Below, one piece after another: positions 26,477-39,841 of a stretch of 64,000 nt of DNA (position 1 is its first letter; every line of letters begins with the position of its first letter). The DNA is from Calliopsis andreniformis (lineage: Eukaryota > Arthropoda > Insecta > Hymenoptera > Andrenidae), in contig NW_027480535.1 in NCBI RefSeq assembly GCF_051401765.1, positions 682,001 through 746,000 on the forward strand, in the 5' to 3' direction. The notes below the pieces were generated by a model. It was not told the DNA's origin. It was given only the letters and a program-made list of their open reading frames with translations, and made no database searches. A program made the translations under genes and the position numbers.

Positions 26477-28398
26477 AACGAGGATTCAGGATTGAGGACT
26501 GAGGATTGAGGATTGAAGATTGAGGATTGAGGATTGAAGATTGAGGATTGAGGATTGAAGATTGAGGATTGGGTATTGAGGATTGAAGAATGAGGATTCA
26601 GGATTGAGGACTGAGGATTGAGGGTTGAAGATTGTGTATTCAGAATTGAAGATTGAGGATTGAGGATTGAGGATTGAGGATTGACGATGAGGGCCGAGGG
26701 TTGAGGATTGAGGTTTGAGGACTGAGGACTGAGGATTAAGGATTGAGAATTGAGGATTGAGGATTGAGGATTGAAGATTGAGGATTGGGTATTGAGGATT
26801 GAAGAATGAGGATTGAGGATTGAGGATTGAATACTGACGATTGAGGGTTGAGGATTGAGGATTGAGGATTGAGGATTGAGGATTAAAGATTGAGTATTGA
26901 GGATTGATGATTGAGGATTGATGATTGAGGATTGAGGATTGAGGATTGAGGATTGAGGATTGAGGATTGAGTATTGAAGATTGAGGATTGATGATTGAGG
27001 ATTGAGGATTGATGATTGAGGGTTGATTATTGGGGATTGAGGATTGAAGATTGAGTATTGAGGAGTGAAGATTGAGGATTGAGGATTGAAGATTGAGGAT
27101 TGGGTATTGAGGATTGAAGAATGAGGATTCAGGATTGAGGACTGAGGATTGAGGATTGAAGATTGAGGATTGAGGATTGAGGATTGAGGATTGAGTATTG
27201 AAGAATGAGTATTGAGGATTGAATGTAGGGGATTGAGGGTTGAGGATTGAGGACTGAGGATTGAGGATTGAGGATTGAGGATTGAAGATTGAGTATTGAG
27301 GACTGAAGATTGAGGATTGAGGATTGAGGATTGAGGACTGAGGATTGATGATTGAGGATTGATGATTGAGTATTGAGGATTGAAGATTGAGGATTGAGGA
27401 TTGAGGATTGAGGATTGAGTTTTGAGGATTGAGAATTGAGGATTGAGGGTTGAAGATTGTGTATACAGGATTGAAGATTGAGGATTGAGGATTGAGGTTT
27501 GAGGATTGACGATGAGGGCTGAGGGTTGAGTATTGAGGTTTGAGGACTGAGGACTGAGGATTGAGGATTGAGAATTGAGGATTGAGGATTGAGGATTGAA
27601 GATTGAGGATTGGGTATTGAGGATTGAAGAATGAGGATTCAGGATTGAGGACTGAGGATTGAGGATTGAAGATTGAGGATTGAGGATTGAGGATTGAGAA
27701 TTGAGTATTGAAGATTGAGTATTGAGGATTGAATGTAGGGGATTGAGGGTTGAGGATTGAGGATTGAGGATTGAGGATTGAGGATTGAGGTTTGAAGATT
27801 GAGTATTGAGGATTGAAGATTGAGGATTGAGGATTGAAGATTGAGGATTGGGTATTGAGGATTGAAGAATGAGGATTCAGGATTGAGGACTGAGGATTGA
27901 GGGTTGAAGATTGTGTATTCAGAATTGAAGATTGAGGATTGAGGATTGAGGATTGAGGATTGACGATGAGGGCTGAGGGTTGAGGATTGAGGTTTGAGGA
28001 CTGAGGACTGAGGATTAAGGATTGAGAATTGAGGATTGAGAATTGAGGATTGAAGATTGAGGATTGGGTAGTGAGGATTGAAGAATGAGGATTGAGGATT
28101 GAGGATTGAGTACTGACGATTGAGGGTTGAGGATTGAGGATTGAGGATTGAGGATTGAGGATTAAAGATTGAGTATTGAGGATTGATGATTGAGGATTGA
28201 TGATTGAGGATTGAGGATTGAGGATTGAGGATTGAGGATTGAGGATTGAGTATTGAAGATTGAGGATTGACGATTGAGGATTGAGGATTGATGATTGAGG
28301 ATTGATTATTGGGGATTGAGGATTGAAGATTGAGTATTGAGGAGTGAAGATTGAGGATTGAGGATTGAAGATTGAGGATTGGGTATTGAGGATTGAAG
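26477..28398 (+). repeat. 1,922-bp HOR, copy 2 (first 14.8-kb unit)
   Basis: Second copy; matching to copy 1 extends to about 28456. It contains GAGGGCCGAGGG near 26690, a C substitution absent at the equivalent site of copy 1. A long - strand open frame here (26486-28882, 798 codons of SILNPQS-type repeat) follows from the repeat and is not called a gene. Confidence 0.82.
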
Positions 28399-29576
28399 AA
28401 CGAGGATTCAGGATTGAGGACTGAGGATTGAGGATTGAAGATTGAGGATTGAGGATTGAGGATTGAGGATTGAGTATTGAAGATTGAGGATTGATGATTG
28501 AGGATTGAGGATTGATGATTGAGGATTGATTATTGGGGATTGAGGATTGAAGATTGAGGATTGTGGATTCAGGGTTAAAGATTGAGTATTGAGGATTGAA
28601 GAATGAGGATTGAGGGTTGAGGATTGAAGACTGACGATTGAGGACTGAGGATTGAAGATTGAGGATTGAGGATTGAGGATTGAGGATTGAAGATTGAGTA
28701 TTGAGGATTGAAGATTGAGGATTGACTATGAGGGCTGAGGGTTGAGGATTGAGGTTTGAGGACTGAGGACTGAGGATTGAGGATTGAGAATTGAGGATTG
28801 AGGATTGAGGATTGACGATTGAGTATTGAGGTTTGAAGATTGAGGATTTTGGATTGAGGATTGAGGATTGAGTATTGAACATTGAGGATTGGGGATTGAG
28901 GATTGACGATTGAGGATTCAGAATTGAGGATTGAGAATTGAGGATTGAGGATTGAAGGTTGAGTATTGAGGATTGAAGATTGAGGATTGAGGATTGAGGA
29001 TTGAGGATTGACTATGTGGGCTGAGGGCTGAGGATTGAGGTTTGAGGACTGAGGACTGAGGATTGAGGATTGAGAATTGAGGATTGAGTATTGAGGATTG
29101 AATGTAGGGGATTGAGGGTTGAGGATTGAGGATTGAGGATTGAAGATTGAGGACTGGGGACTGAGTATTGAGTGTTGAGTGATGAGAATTGGTGTTTGTG
29201 GATAGAGATATAAAGATTGCAGATTGAGTATTGAGTATTGAAAACTGTGAATTGATGATATTCTATTGAGGATTGAGAATTTACAACTGATTGTTGAGAA
29301 CTGAGGTCTGAAGATTGAGGATTCAGGATTGAGGACCCAGGATTGAGGTTTGAGGACTGAGGATTGAGGATTGAGGATTGAGGATTGAGGATTGAGGATT
29401 GAGGATTGAGGATTGAGGATTGGGGATTGAAGATTTAGGATTGGGTATTGGGTATTGAACATTGAGGATTGAGGGTTGAGGATTGAGGATTGAGGATTGA
29501 GGATTGAGGATTGAAGATTGAGGATTGGGTATTGAGGATTGAAGAATGAGGATTGAGGATTGAGGACTGAGGACTG

Positions 29577-30226
29577 GGGACTGAGTATTGAGGGTTGAAT
29601 GATGAGAATTGGTGTTTGTGGATTGAGGTTTAAAGATTGCAGATTGAGTATTGAGTATTGAAAACTGTGAATTGATTATATTCTATTGAGGATTGAGAAT
29701 TTACAACTGATTGTTGAGTGCTGAGGGCTGAAAATTGAGGATTCAGGATCGAGGATTCAGAATTGAGGTTTGAGGACTGAGGATTGAGGGTTGAAGATTG
29801 ATTATTGAGGATTGAAGATTGAAGATTGAGGGTTGAGGAATGATGATTGAGGATGAGGGCTGAGGGTTGAGGATTGAGGCTTGAGGATTGAGGACTGAGG
29901 ATTGAGGATTGAGGATTGATGATTGAGTATTGAGGATTGAAGATTGAGGATTGAGGATTGAGGATTGAGGATTGAGGATTGAAGATTGAGGATTGGGGGA
30001 CTGAGTGTTGAGGGTTGAGTGATGAGAATTGATGTTTGTGGATAGAGATTCAAAGATAGCAGATTGAGTATTGAGTATTGAAAACTGTGAATTGATGATA
30101 TTCTATTGAGGATTGAGAATTGACAACTGATTTTTGAGCACTGAGGTCTGAAGATTGAGGATTCAGGATTGAGGATTCAGGATTGAGGTTTGAGTACTGA
30201 GGATTGAGGATTGAGGATTGAGGATT
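29577..30226 (+). repeat. 930-bp-period module, copy 1 (first 14.8-kb unit)
   Basis: About 650 bp matching 30507-31156 at +930 bp. It carries tags at 29660 and 30080, the pair itself spaced 420 bp (60 heptamers). It includes GAGGCTTGAGG near 29876, a variant specific to this module. It is separated from copy 2 by about 280 bp of other heptamer variants. Confidence 0.8.
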
Positions 30227-30506
30227 GACGATGAGGGCTGAGGGTTGAGGATTGAGGTTTGAGGACTGAGGACTGAGGATTGAGGATTGAGAATTGAGGA
30301 TTGAGGATTGAGGATTGAAGATTGAGGATTGGGTATTGAGGATTGAAGAATGAGGATTGAGGATTGAGGACTGAGGACTGAGGATTGAAGATTGAGAATT
30401 GAGGATTGAGGATTGAGGATTGAGTATTGAAGATTGAGTATTGAGGATTGAATGTAGGGGATTGAGGGTTGAGGATTGAGGATTGAGGATTGAAGATTGA
30501 GGACTG

Positions 30507-31156
30507 GGGACTGAGTATTGAGTGTTGAATGATGAGAATTGGTGTTTGTGGATTGAGGTTTAAAGATTGCAGATTGAGTATTGAGTATTGAAAACTGTGA
30601 ATTGATGATATTCTATTGAGGATTGAGAATTTACAACTGATTGTTGAGGGCTGAGGGCTGAAAATTGAGGATTCAGGATCGAGGATTCAGAATTGAGGTT
30701 TGAGGACTGAGGATTGAGGGTTGAAGATTGATTATTGAGGATTGAAGATTGAAGATTGAGGGTTGAGGAATGATGATTGAGGATGAGGGCTGAGGGTTGA
30801 GGATTGAGGCTTGAGGATTGAGGACTGAGGATTGAGGATTGAGGATTGATGATTGAGTATTGAGGATTGAAGATTGAGGATTGAGGATTGAGGATTGAGG
30901 ATTGAGGATTGAAGATTGAGGATTGGGGGACTGAGTGTTGAGGGTTGAGTGATGAGAATTGATGTTTGTGGATAGAGATTCAAAGATAGCAGATTGAGTA
31001 TTGAGTATTGAAAACTGTGAATTGATGATATTCTATTGAGGATTGAGAATTGACAACTGATTTTTGAGCACTGAGGTCTGAAGATTGAGGATTCAGGATT
31101 GAGGACTCAGGATTGAGGTTTAAATACTGAGGATTGAGGATTGAGGATTGAGGATT
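30507..31156 (+). repeat. 930-bp-period module, copy 2 (first 14.8-kb unit)
   Basis: Tags at 30590 and 31010. It differs from copy 1 in a few bases, for example TTTAAATACTG near 31119 against TTTGAGTACTG near 30189. The same pair recurs in the second 14.8-kb unit and in the third block. Confidence 0.8.
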
Positions 31157-33128
31157 GAGGATTGAGGATTGAGGATTGAGGATTGAAGATTGAGGATTGG
31201 GTATTGCTGACTGAACATTGAGGATTGAGGATTGAGGATTGAGTATTGAGGATTGAGGACTGAAGATTGAATATTGATGATTGAAGATTGAGGATTGAGG
31301 ATTGAGGATTGACGATTGACTATGAGGGCTGATGGTTGAGGATTGAGGTTTGAGGACTGAGGACTGAGGATTGAGGATTGAGAATTGAGGATTGAGGATT
31401 GAGGATTGAAGATTGAGGATTGGGTATTGAGGATCGAAGACTGAGGATTGAGGATTGAGGATTGAGGATTGAGGATTGAAGATTGAGGATTGAGGATTGA
31501 GGATTGAGGATTGAAGATTGAGTATTGAGGATTGAAGATTGAGGATTGAGGATTGAGGATTGATGATTGAGTATTGAGGATTGAAGATTGAGGATTGAGG
31601 ATTGAGGATTGAGGACTGAGGATTGATGATTGTGGATTGATGATTGAGTATTGAGGATTGAAGATTGAGGATTGAGGATTGAGGATTAAGGATTGAGTGT
31701 TGAGGATTGAGAATTGAGGATTGAGGGTTGAAGATTGTGTATTCAGGATTGAAGATTGAGGATTGAGGATTGAGGATTGAGGATTGACGATGAGGGCTGA
31801 GGGTTGAGGATTGAGGTTTGAGGACCGAGGACTGAGGATTGAGGATTGAGAATTGAGGATTGAGGATTGAGGATTGAAGATTGAGGATTGGGTATTGAGG
31901 ATTGAAGAATGAGGATTGAGGATTGAGGACTGAGGATTGGGGATTGAAGATTGAGGACTGAGGATTGAGGATTGAGGATTGAGGATTGAGGATTGAGAAT
32001 TGAAGATTGAGTATTGAGGTTTGAAGATTGAGGATTTTGGATTGAGGATTGAGGATTGAGTATTGAACATTGAGGATTGGGGATTGAGGATTGACGATTG
32101 AGGATTCAGTATTGAGGATTGAGAATTGAGGATTGAGGATTGAAGGTTGAGTATTGAGGATTGAAGATTGAGGATTGAGGATTGAGTATTGAGGATTGAC
32201 TATGAGGGCTGAGGGTTGAGGATTGAGGTTTGAGGACTGAGGACTGAGGATTGAGGGTTGAGGATTGAGGATTGAGGATTGAGGATTGAGTATTGATGAT
32301 TGAGTATTGAGGATTGAAGATTGAGGATTGAGGATTGAGGATTGAGGATTGAGGATTGAAGATTGAAGATTGGGGACTGAGTGTTGAGGGTTGAGTGATG
32401 AGAATTGGTGTTTGTGGATAGAGATTTAAAGATTGCAGATTGAGTATTGAGTATTGAAAACTGTGAATTGATGACATTCTATTGAGGATTAAGAATTGAC
32501 AACTGACTGTTGAGAACTGAGGTCTGAAGATTGAGGATTGAGGATTGAGGTTTCAGGATTGAGGTTTGAGGACTCAGGATTGAGGATTGAGGATTGAGGA
32601 TTGAGGACTGAGGATTGAGGGTTGAAGATTGAGGATTGGGTATTGCGGATTGAACATTGCGGATTGAGGACTGAGGATTGAATATTGAGGATTGAGGATT
32701 GAGGGTTGCGGATTGAGGACGAGGACTGAGGGTTGAGTATTCATGTTTGAGGTCAGAGGATTGAGGATTGAGGATTGAGGATTGAGGAATGAAGATTGAA
32801 TATTGATGATTGAAGATTGAGGATTGAGGATTGGGGGTTGTGGATTGAGGACGAGGACTGATGGTTGAGTATTGATGTTTGAGGTCTGAGGATTGAGGAT
32901 TGAGGATTGAGGATTGGGTACTGAGGATTGAAGATTGGGGATTGAGGATTGAGGATTGAGGATTGAGGATTGAGGATGCGGATTGAGGATTAAAGATTGA
33001 GTATTGAGGATTGATGATTGAGGATTGATGATTGAGGATTGAGGATTGAGGGTTGAGGATTGAGGATTCAGTATTGAAGATTGAGGATTGATGATTGAGG
33101 ATTGAGGATTGAGGATTGAGGATTGAGG

Positions 33129-36051
33129 ATTGAGGATTGACGATTGAGGATTGAGGACTGAGGATTGATGATTGAGGATGGATGATTGAGTATTGAGGAT
33201 TGAAGATTGAGGATTGAGGATTGAGGATTAAGGATTGAGTGTTGAGGATTGAGAATTGAGGATTGAGGGTTGAAGATTGTGTATTCAGGATTGAAGATTG
33301 AGGATTGAGGATTGAGGATTGAGGACTGTCGATGAGGGCTGAGGGTTCAGTATTGAGGTTTGAGGACTGAGGACTGAGGATTGAGGATTGAGAATTGAGG
33401 ATTGAGGATTGAGGGTTGAAGATTGAGGATTGGGTATTGAGGATTGAAGAATGAGGATTGAGGATTGAGGACTGAGGATTGAGGATTGAAGATTGAGGAC
33501 TGAGGATTGAGGATTGAGGATTGAGGATTGAGGATTGAGGATTGAAGATTGAGTATTGAGGTTTGACGATTGACGATTTTGGATTGAGTATTGAGGATTG
33601 AGTATTGAACATTGAGGATTGGGGATTGAGGATTGACGATTGAGGATTCAGTGTTGAGGACTGAGGATTGAGGATTGAGGATTGAGGATTGAGGATTGAG
33701 GATTGAGGATTGAGGATTGGGGATTGAAGGTTGTGGATTGGGTAGTGCGTATTGAACATTGAGGATTGAGGATTGAGGATTGACTATGAGGGCTGAGGGC
33801 TGAGGATTCAGGTTTCAGGACTGAGGACTGAGAATTGAGGATTGAGGATTGAGGATTGAAGATTGAGGATTGGGTGTTGGGGATTGAAGAATTAGGATTG
33901 AGGATTGAGGATTGTAGACTGACGATTGAGGGTTGAGGATTGAGGATTGAGGTTTGAGGACTGGGGACTGAGGATTGAGGATTGAGAATTGAAGATTGAG
34001 GATTGAGGATTGAAGATTGAGGATTGGGTATTGAGGATTGAAGAATGAGGATTGAGGATTGAGGACTGAGGATTGAGGATTGAAGATTGAGGATTGAGGA
34101 TTGAGGATTGAGGATTGAGTATTGAAGATTGAGTATTGAGGATTGAGGATTGAAGATTGAGGACTGGGGACTGAGCATTGAGGGTTGAGTGTTGAGAATT
34201 GGTGTTTGTGGATAGAGATTTAAAGATTGCAGATTGAGTATTGAGTATTGAAAACTGTGAATTGATGATATTCTATTGAGGATTGAGAATTTACAACTGA
34301 TTGTTGAGGACTGAGGTCTGAAGATTGAGGATTCAGGATTGAGGATCCAGGATTGTGGTTTGAGGACTGAGGATTGAGGATTGAGGATTGAAGATTGAGT
34401 ATTGAGGATTGAAGGTTGAGGATTGAGGATTGAGGATTGAGGATTGAGGATGATGTCTGAGGGTTGAGGATTGAGGTTTAAGGACTGAGGACTGAGGATT
34501 GAGGATTGAGAATTGAGGATTGTGGATCGAGGATTGAAGATTGAGGATTGGGTATTGAGGATTGAAGAGTGAGGATTGAGGATTGAGGATTGAGGATTGA
34601 GGATTGAATATTGAGTATTGCGGATTGAAGATTGATGATTGAGGATTGTGGATTGAGGATTGAGGATTGAACATTGAGGACTGAGTGTTGAGGGTTGAGT
34701 GATGAGAATTGGTGTTTGTGGATAGAGGTTTGAAGATTGCAGATTGAGCATTGAGTATTGAAAACTGTGAATTGAGGATATTCTATTGAGGATTGAGAAT
34801 TTACAACTGATTGTTGAGGGCTGAGGGCTGAAAATTGAGTATTCAGGATTGAGGATTCAGAATTGAGGTTTGAGGACTGAGGATTGAGGGTTGAAGATTG
34901 ATTATTGAGGATTGAAGATTGAAGATTGAGGATTGAGGACTGAGGATTGATGATTGAGGATTGATGATTGAGTATTGAGGATTGAAGATTGAGGATTGAG
35001 GATTGAGGATTGAGGATTGAGTTTTGCGGATTGAGAATTGAGGATTGAGGGTTGAAGATTGTGTATACAGGATTGAAGATTGAGGATTGAGGATTGAGGA
35101 TTGAGGATTGACGATGAGGGCTGAGGGTTGTGTATTGAGGTTTGAGGACTGAGGACTGAGGATTGAGGGTTGAGGATTGAGGATTGAGGATTGAGGATTG
35201 AGTATTGATGATTGAGTATTGAGGATTGAAGATTGAGGATTGAGGATTGAGGATTGAGGATTGAGGATTGAAGATTGAAGATTGGGGACTGAGTGTTGAG
35301 GGTTGAGTGATGAGAATTGGTGTTTGTGGATAGAGATTTAAAGATTGCAGATTGAGTATTGAGTATTGAAAACTGTGAATTGATGACATTCTATTGAGGA
35401 TTAAGAATTGACAACTGACTGTTGAGAACTGAGGTCTGAAGATTGAGGATTGAGGATTGAGGTTTCAGGATTGAGGTTTGAGGACTCAGGATTGAGGATT
35501 GAGGATTGAGGATTGAGGACTGAGGATTGAGGGTTGAAGATTGAGGATTGGGTATTGCGGATTGAACATTGCGGATTGAGGACTGAGGATTGAATATTGA
35601 GGATTGAGGATTGAGGGTTGCGGATTGAGGACGAGGACTGAGGGTTGAGTATTCATGTTTGAGGTCAGAGGATTGAGGATTGAGGATTGAGGATTGAGGA
35701 ATGAAGATTGAATATTGATGATTGAAGATTGAGGATTGAGGATTGGGGGTTGTGGATTGAGGACGAGGACTGATGGTTGAGTATTGATGTTTGAGGTCTG
35801 AGGATTGAGGATTGAGGATTGAGGATTGGGTACTGAGGATTGAAGATTGGGGATTGAGGATTGAGGATTGAGGATTGAGGATTGAGGATGCGGATTGAGG
35901 ATTAAAGATTGAGTATTGAGGATTGATGATTGAGGATTGATGATTGAGGATTGAGGATTGAGGGTTGAGGATTGAGGATTGAGTATTGAAGATTGAGGAT
36001 TGATGATTGAGGATTGAGGATTGAGGATTGAGGATTGAGGATTGAGGATTG
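33129..36051 (+). repeat. 2.9-kb HOR copy inside the second 14.8-kb unit
   Basis: Counterpart of copy B4, in the undeleted form. Tags are at 34250, 34760 and 35368. The 880 bp before it (32227-33108) are the right part of a preceding 2.9-kb copy, with a tag at 32456. The duplication junction therefore falls inside a 2.9-kb HOR. Confidence 0.83.
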
Positions 36052-38055
36052 AGGATTGCGGATTGAGGATTGAAGATTGAAGATTCAGGATTGAAGATTG
36101 AGGATTAAAGATTGAGTATTGAGGATTCATGATTGAGGATTGATGATTGAGGATTGAGGATTGAGGATTGAGGATTGAGGATTGAGGATTGAGTATTGAA
36201 GATTGAGGATTGATGATTGAGGATTGAGGATTGTGGATTGAGGATTGATGATTGAACATTGAGGACTGAGTGTTGAGGGTTGAGTGATGAGAATTGGTGT
36301 TTGTGGATAGAGGTTTGAAGATTGCAGATTGAGCATTGAGTATTGAAAACTGTGAATTGAGGATATTCTACTGAGGATTGAGTATTGACAAATGATTGTT
36401 GAGGTCTGAGGGCTGAAAATTGAGAATTCAGAATTGAGGATTCTGAATTGAGGTTTGAGGACTGAGGATTGAGGGTTGAAGATAGATTATTGAGGATTGA
36501 AGATTGAAGATTGAGGATTGAGGAATGAGGATTGAGGATGAGGGCTGAGGGTTGAGGATTGAGGTTTGAGGATTGAGGACTGAGGATTGAGGATTGAGGA
36601 TTGATGATTGAGCATTGAGGATTGAAGATTGAGGATTGAGGATTGAGGTTTGAGGATTGAGGATTGAAGATTGAGGATTGGGGACTGAGTGTTGAGGGTT
36701 GAGAGATGAGAATTGATGTTTGTGGATAGAGATTTAAAGATAGCAGATTGAGTATTGAGTATTGAAAACTGTGAATTGATGATATTCTATTGAGGATTGA
36801 GAATTGACAACTGATTTTTGAGAACTGATGTCTGAAGATTGAGGATTCAGGATTGAGGATTCAGGATTGAGGTTTGAGTACTGAGGATTGAGGATTGAGG
36901 ATTGAGGATTGAGGATTGAGGATTGAGGATTGAAGATTGAGGATTGAATATTGAGGATTGGGTATTGCTGACTGAACAGTGAGGATTGAGGATTGAGGAT
37001 TGAGTATTGAGGATTGAGGACTGAAGGTTGAATATTGATGATTGAAGATTGAGGATTGAGGATTGAGGGCCGTGGATTGAGGACGAGGACTGAGGTTTCA
37101 GTATTGATGTCTGAGGTCTGAGGATTGAGGATTGAGGATTGAGGATTGAAGATTGAGTATTGAGGTTTGAAGATTGAGGATTTTGGATTGAGGATTGAGG
37201 ATTGAGTATTGAACATTGAGGATTGGGGATTGAGGATTGACGATTGAGGATTCAGTATTGAGGATTGAGAATTGAGGATTGAGAATTGAAGGTTGAGTAT
37301 TGAGGATTGAAGATTGAGGATTGAGGATTGAGGATTGAGGATTGACTATGGGGGCTGAGGGCTGAGGATTGAGGTTTGAGGACTGAGGACTGAGGATTGA
37401 GGATTGAGAATTGAGGATTGAGGAATGAGGATTGAAGATTGAGGATTGGGTATTGAGGATCGAAGACTGAGGATTGACGATTGAGGATTGAGGATTGAGG
37501 ATTGAAGATTGAGGATTGGGGATTGAGGATTGAGGATTGAAGATTGAGTATTGAGGATTGAAGATTGAGGATTGAGGATTGAGGATTGATGATTGAGTAT
37601 TGAGGATTGAAGATTGAGGATTGAGGATTGAGCATTGAGGACTGAGGATTGATGATTGAGGATTGATGATTGAGTATTGAGGATTGAAGATTGAGGATTG
37701 AGGATTGAGGATTGAGGTCTGAGGATTGATGATTGAGGATTGATGATTGAGTATTGAGGATTGAAGATTGAGGATTGAGGATTGAGGATTGAGGATTGAG
37801 TTTTGAGGATTGAGAATTGCGGATTGAGGGTTGAAGATTGTGTATACAGGATTGAAGATTGAGGATTGAGGATTGAGGTTTGAGGATTGACGATGAGTGC
37901 TGAGGGTTGAGTATTGAGGTTTGAGGACTGAGGACTGAGGATTGAGGATTGAGAATTGAGGATTGAGGATTGAGGAATGAAGATTGAGGATTGGGTATTG
38001 AGGATCGAAGACTGAGGATTGACGATTGAGGATTGAGGATTGAGGATTGAAGATT

Positions 38056-39841
38056 GAGGATTGGGGATTGAGGATTGAGGATTGAAGATTGAGTATTGAG
38101 GATTGAAGATTGAGGATTGAGGATTGAGGATTGATGATTGAGTATTGAGGATTGAAGATTGAGGATTGAGGATTGAGCATTGAGGACTGAGGATTGATGA
38201 TTGAGGATTGATGATTGAGTATTGAGGATTGAAGATTGAGGATTGAGGATTGAGGATTGAGGTCTGAGGATTGATGATTGAGGATTGATGATTGAGTATT
38301 GAGGATTGAAGATTGAGGATTGAGGATTGAGGATTGAGGATTGAGTTTTGAGGATTGAGAATTGCGGATTGAGGGTTGAAGATTGTGTATACAGGATTGA
38401 AGATTGAGGATTGAGGATTGAGGTTTGAGGATTGACGATGAGGGCTGAGGGTTGAGTATTGAGGTTTGAGGACTGAGGACTGAGGATTGAGGATTGAGAA
38501 TTGAGGATTGAGGATTGAGGAATGAAGATTGAGGATTGGGTATTGAGGACTGAAGAATGAGGATTCAGGATTGAGGACTGAGGATTGAGGATTGAAGATT
38601 GAGGATTGAGGATTGAAGATTGAGGATTGAGGATTGAAGATTGAGGATTGGGTATTGAGGATTGAAGAATGAGGATTCAGGATTGAGGACTGAGGATTGA
38701 GGGTTGAAGATTGTGTATTCAGAATTGAAGATTGAGGATTGAGGATTGAGGATTGAAGATTGACGATGAGGGCTGAGGGTTGAGGATTGAGGTTTGAGGA
38801 CTGAGGACTGAGGATTAAGGATTGAGAATTGAGGATTGAGGATTGAGGATTGAAAATTGAGGATTGGGTATTGAGGATTGAAGAATGAGGATTGAGGATT
38901 GAGAATTGAATACTGACGATTGAGGGTTGAGGATTGAGGATTGAGGATTGAGGATTGAGGATTGAAGATTGAGTATTGAGGATTGAAGATTGAGGATTGA
39001 GGATTGAGGATTGATGATTGAGTATTGAGGATTGAAGATTGAGGATTGAGGATTGAGCATTGAGGACTGAGGATTGATGATTGAGGATTGATGATTGAGT
39101 ATTGAGGATTGAAGATTGAGGATTGAGGATTGAGGATTGAGGTCTGAGGATTGATGATTGAGGATTGATGATTGAGTATTGAGGATTGAAGATTGAGGAT
39201 TGAGGATTGAGGATTGAGGATTGAGTTTTGAGGATTGAGAATTGCGGATTGAGGGTTGAAGATTGTGTATACAGGATTGAAGATTGAGGATTGAGGATTG
39301 AGGTTTGAGGATTGACGATGAGGGCTGAGGGTTGAGTATTGAGGTTTGAGGACTGAGGACTGAGGATTGAGGATTGAGAATTGAGGATTGAGGATTGAGG
39401 GATGAAGATTGAGGATTGGGTATTGAGGACTGAAGAATGAGGATTCAGGATTGAGGACTGAGGATTGAGGATTGAAGATTGAGGATTGAGGATTGAAGAT
39501 TGAGGATTGAGGATTGAAGATTGAGGATTGGGTATTGAGGATTGAAGAATGAGGATTCAGGATTGAGGACTGAGGATTGAGGGTTGAAGATTGTGTATTC
39601 AGAATTGAAGATTGAGGATTGAGGATTGAGGATTGAAGATTGACGATGAGGGCTGAGGGTTGAGGATTGAGGTTTGAGGACTGAGGACTGAGGATTAAGG
39701 ATTGAGAATTGAGGATTGAGGATTGAGGATTGAAAATTGAGGATTGGGTATTGAGGATTGAAGAATGAGGATTGAGGATTGAGAATTGAATACTGACGAT
39801 TGAGGGTTGAGGATTGAGGATTGAGGATTGAGGATTGAGGA
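38056..39841 (+). repeat. 880-bp tandem pair in the second 14.8-kb unit
   Basis: Counterpart of 23175-24960 at +14,881. The internal 880-bp period is preserved, so the 880-bp duplication predates the 14.8-kb duplication. Confidence 0.8.

Larger units (their letters stand above)
17458..32226 (+). repeat. 14.8-kb tandem duplication, copy 1
   Basis: From about 17458 the sequence recurs at +14,769. After the 112-bp gap at 18765 it recurs at +14,881 through about 32256. Landmarks keep the spacing exactly: tags at 19369 and 34250, 21883 and 36764, 29240 and 44121, 31010 and 45891. The end of copy 1 abuts copy 2 within about 30 bp, so this is a direct tandem duplication. The two copies differ at only a handful of substitutions that I could see, apart from the 112-bp indel. 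Confidence 0.9.
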
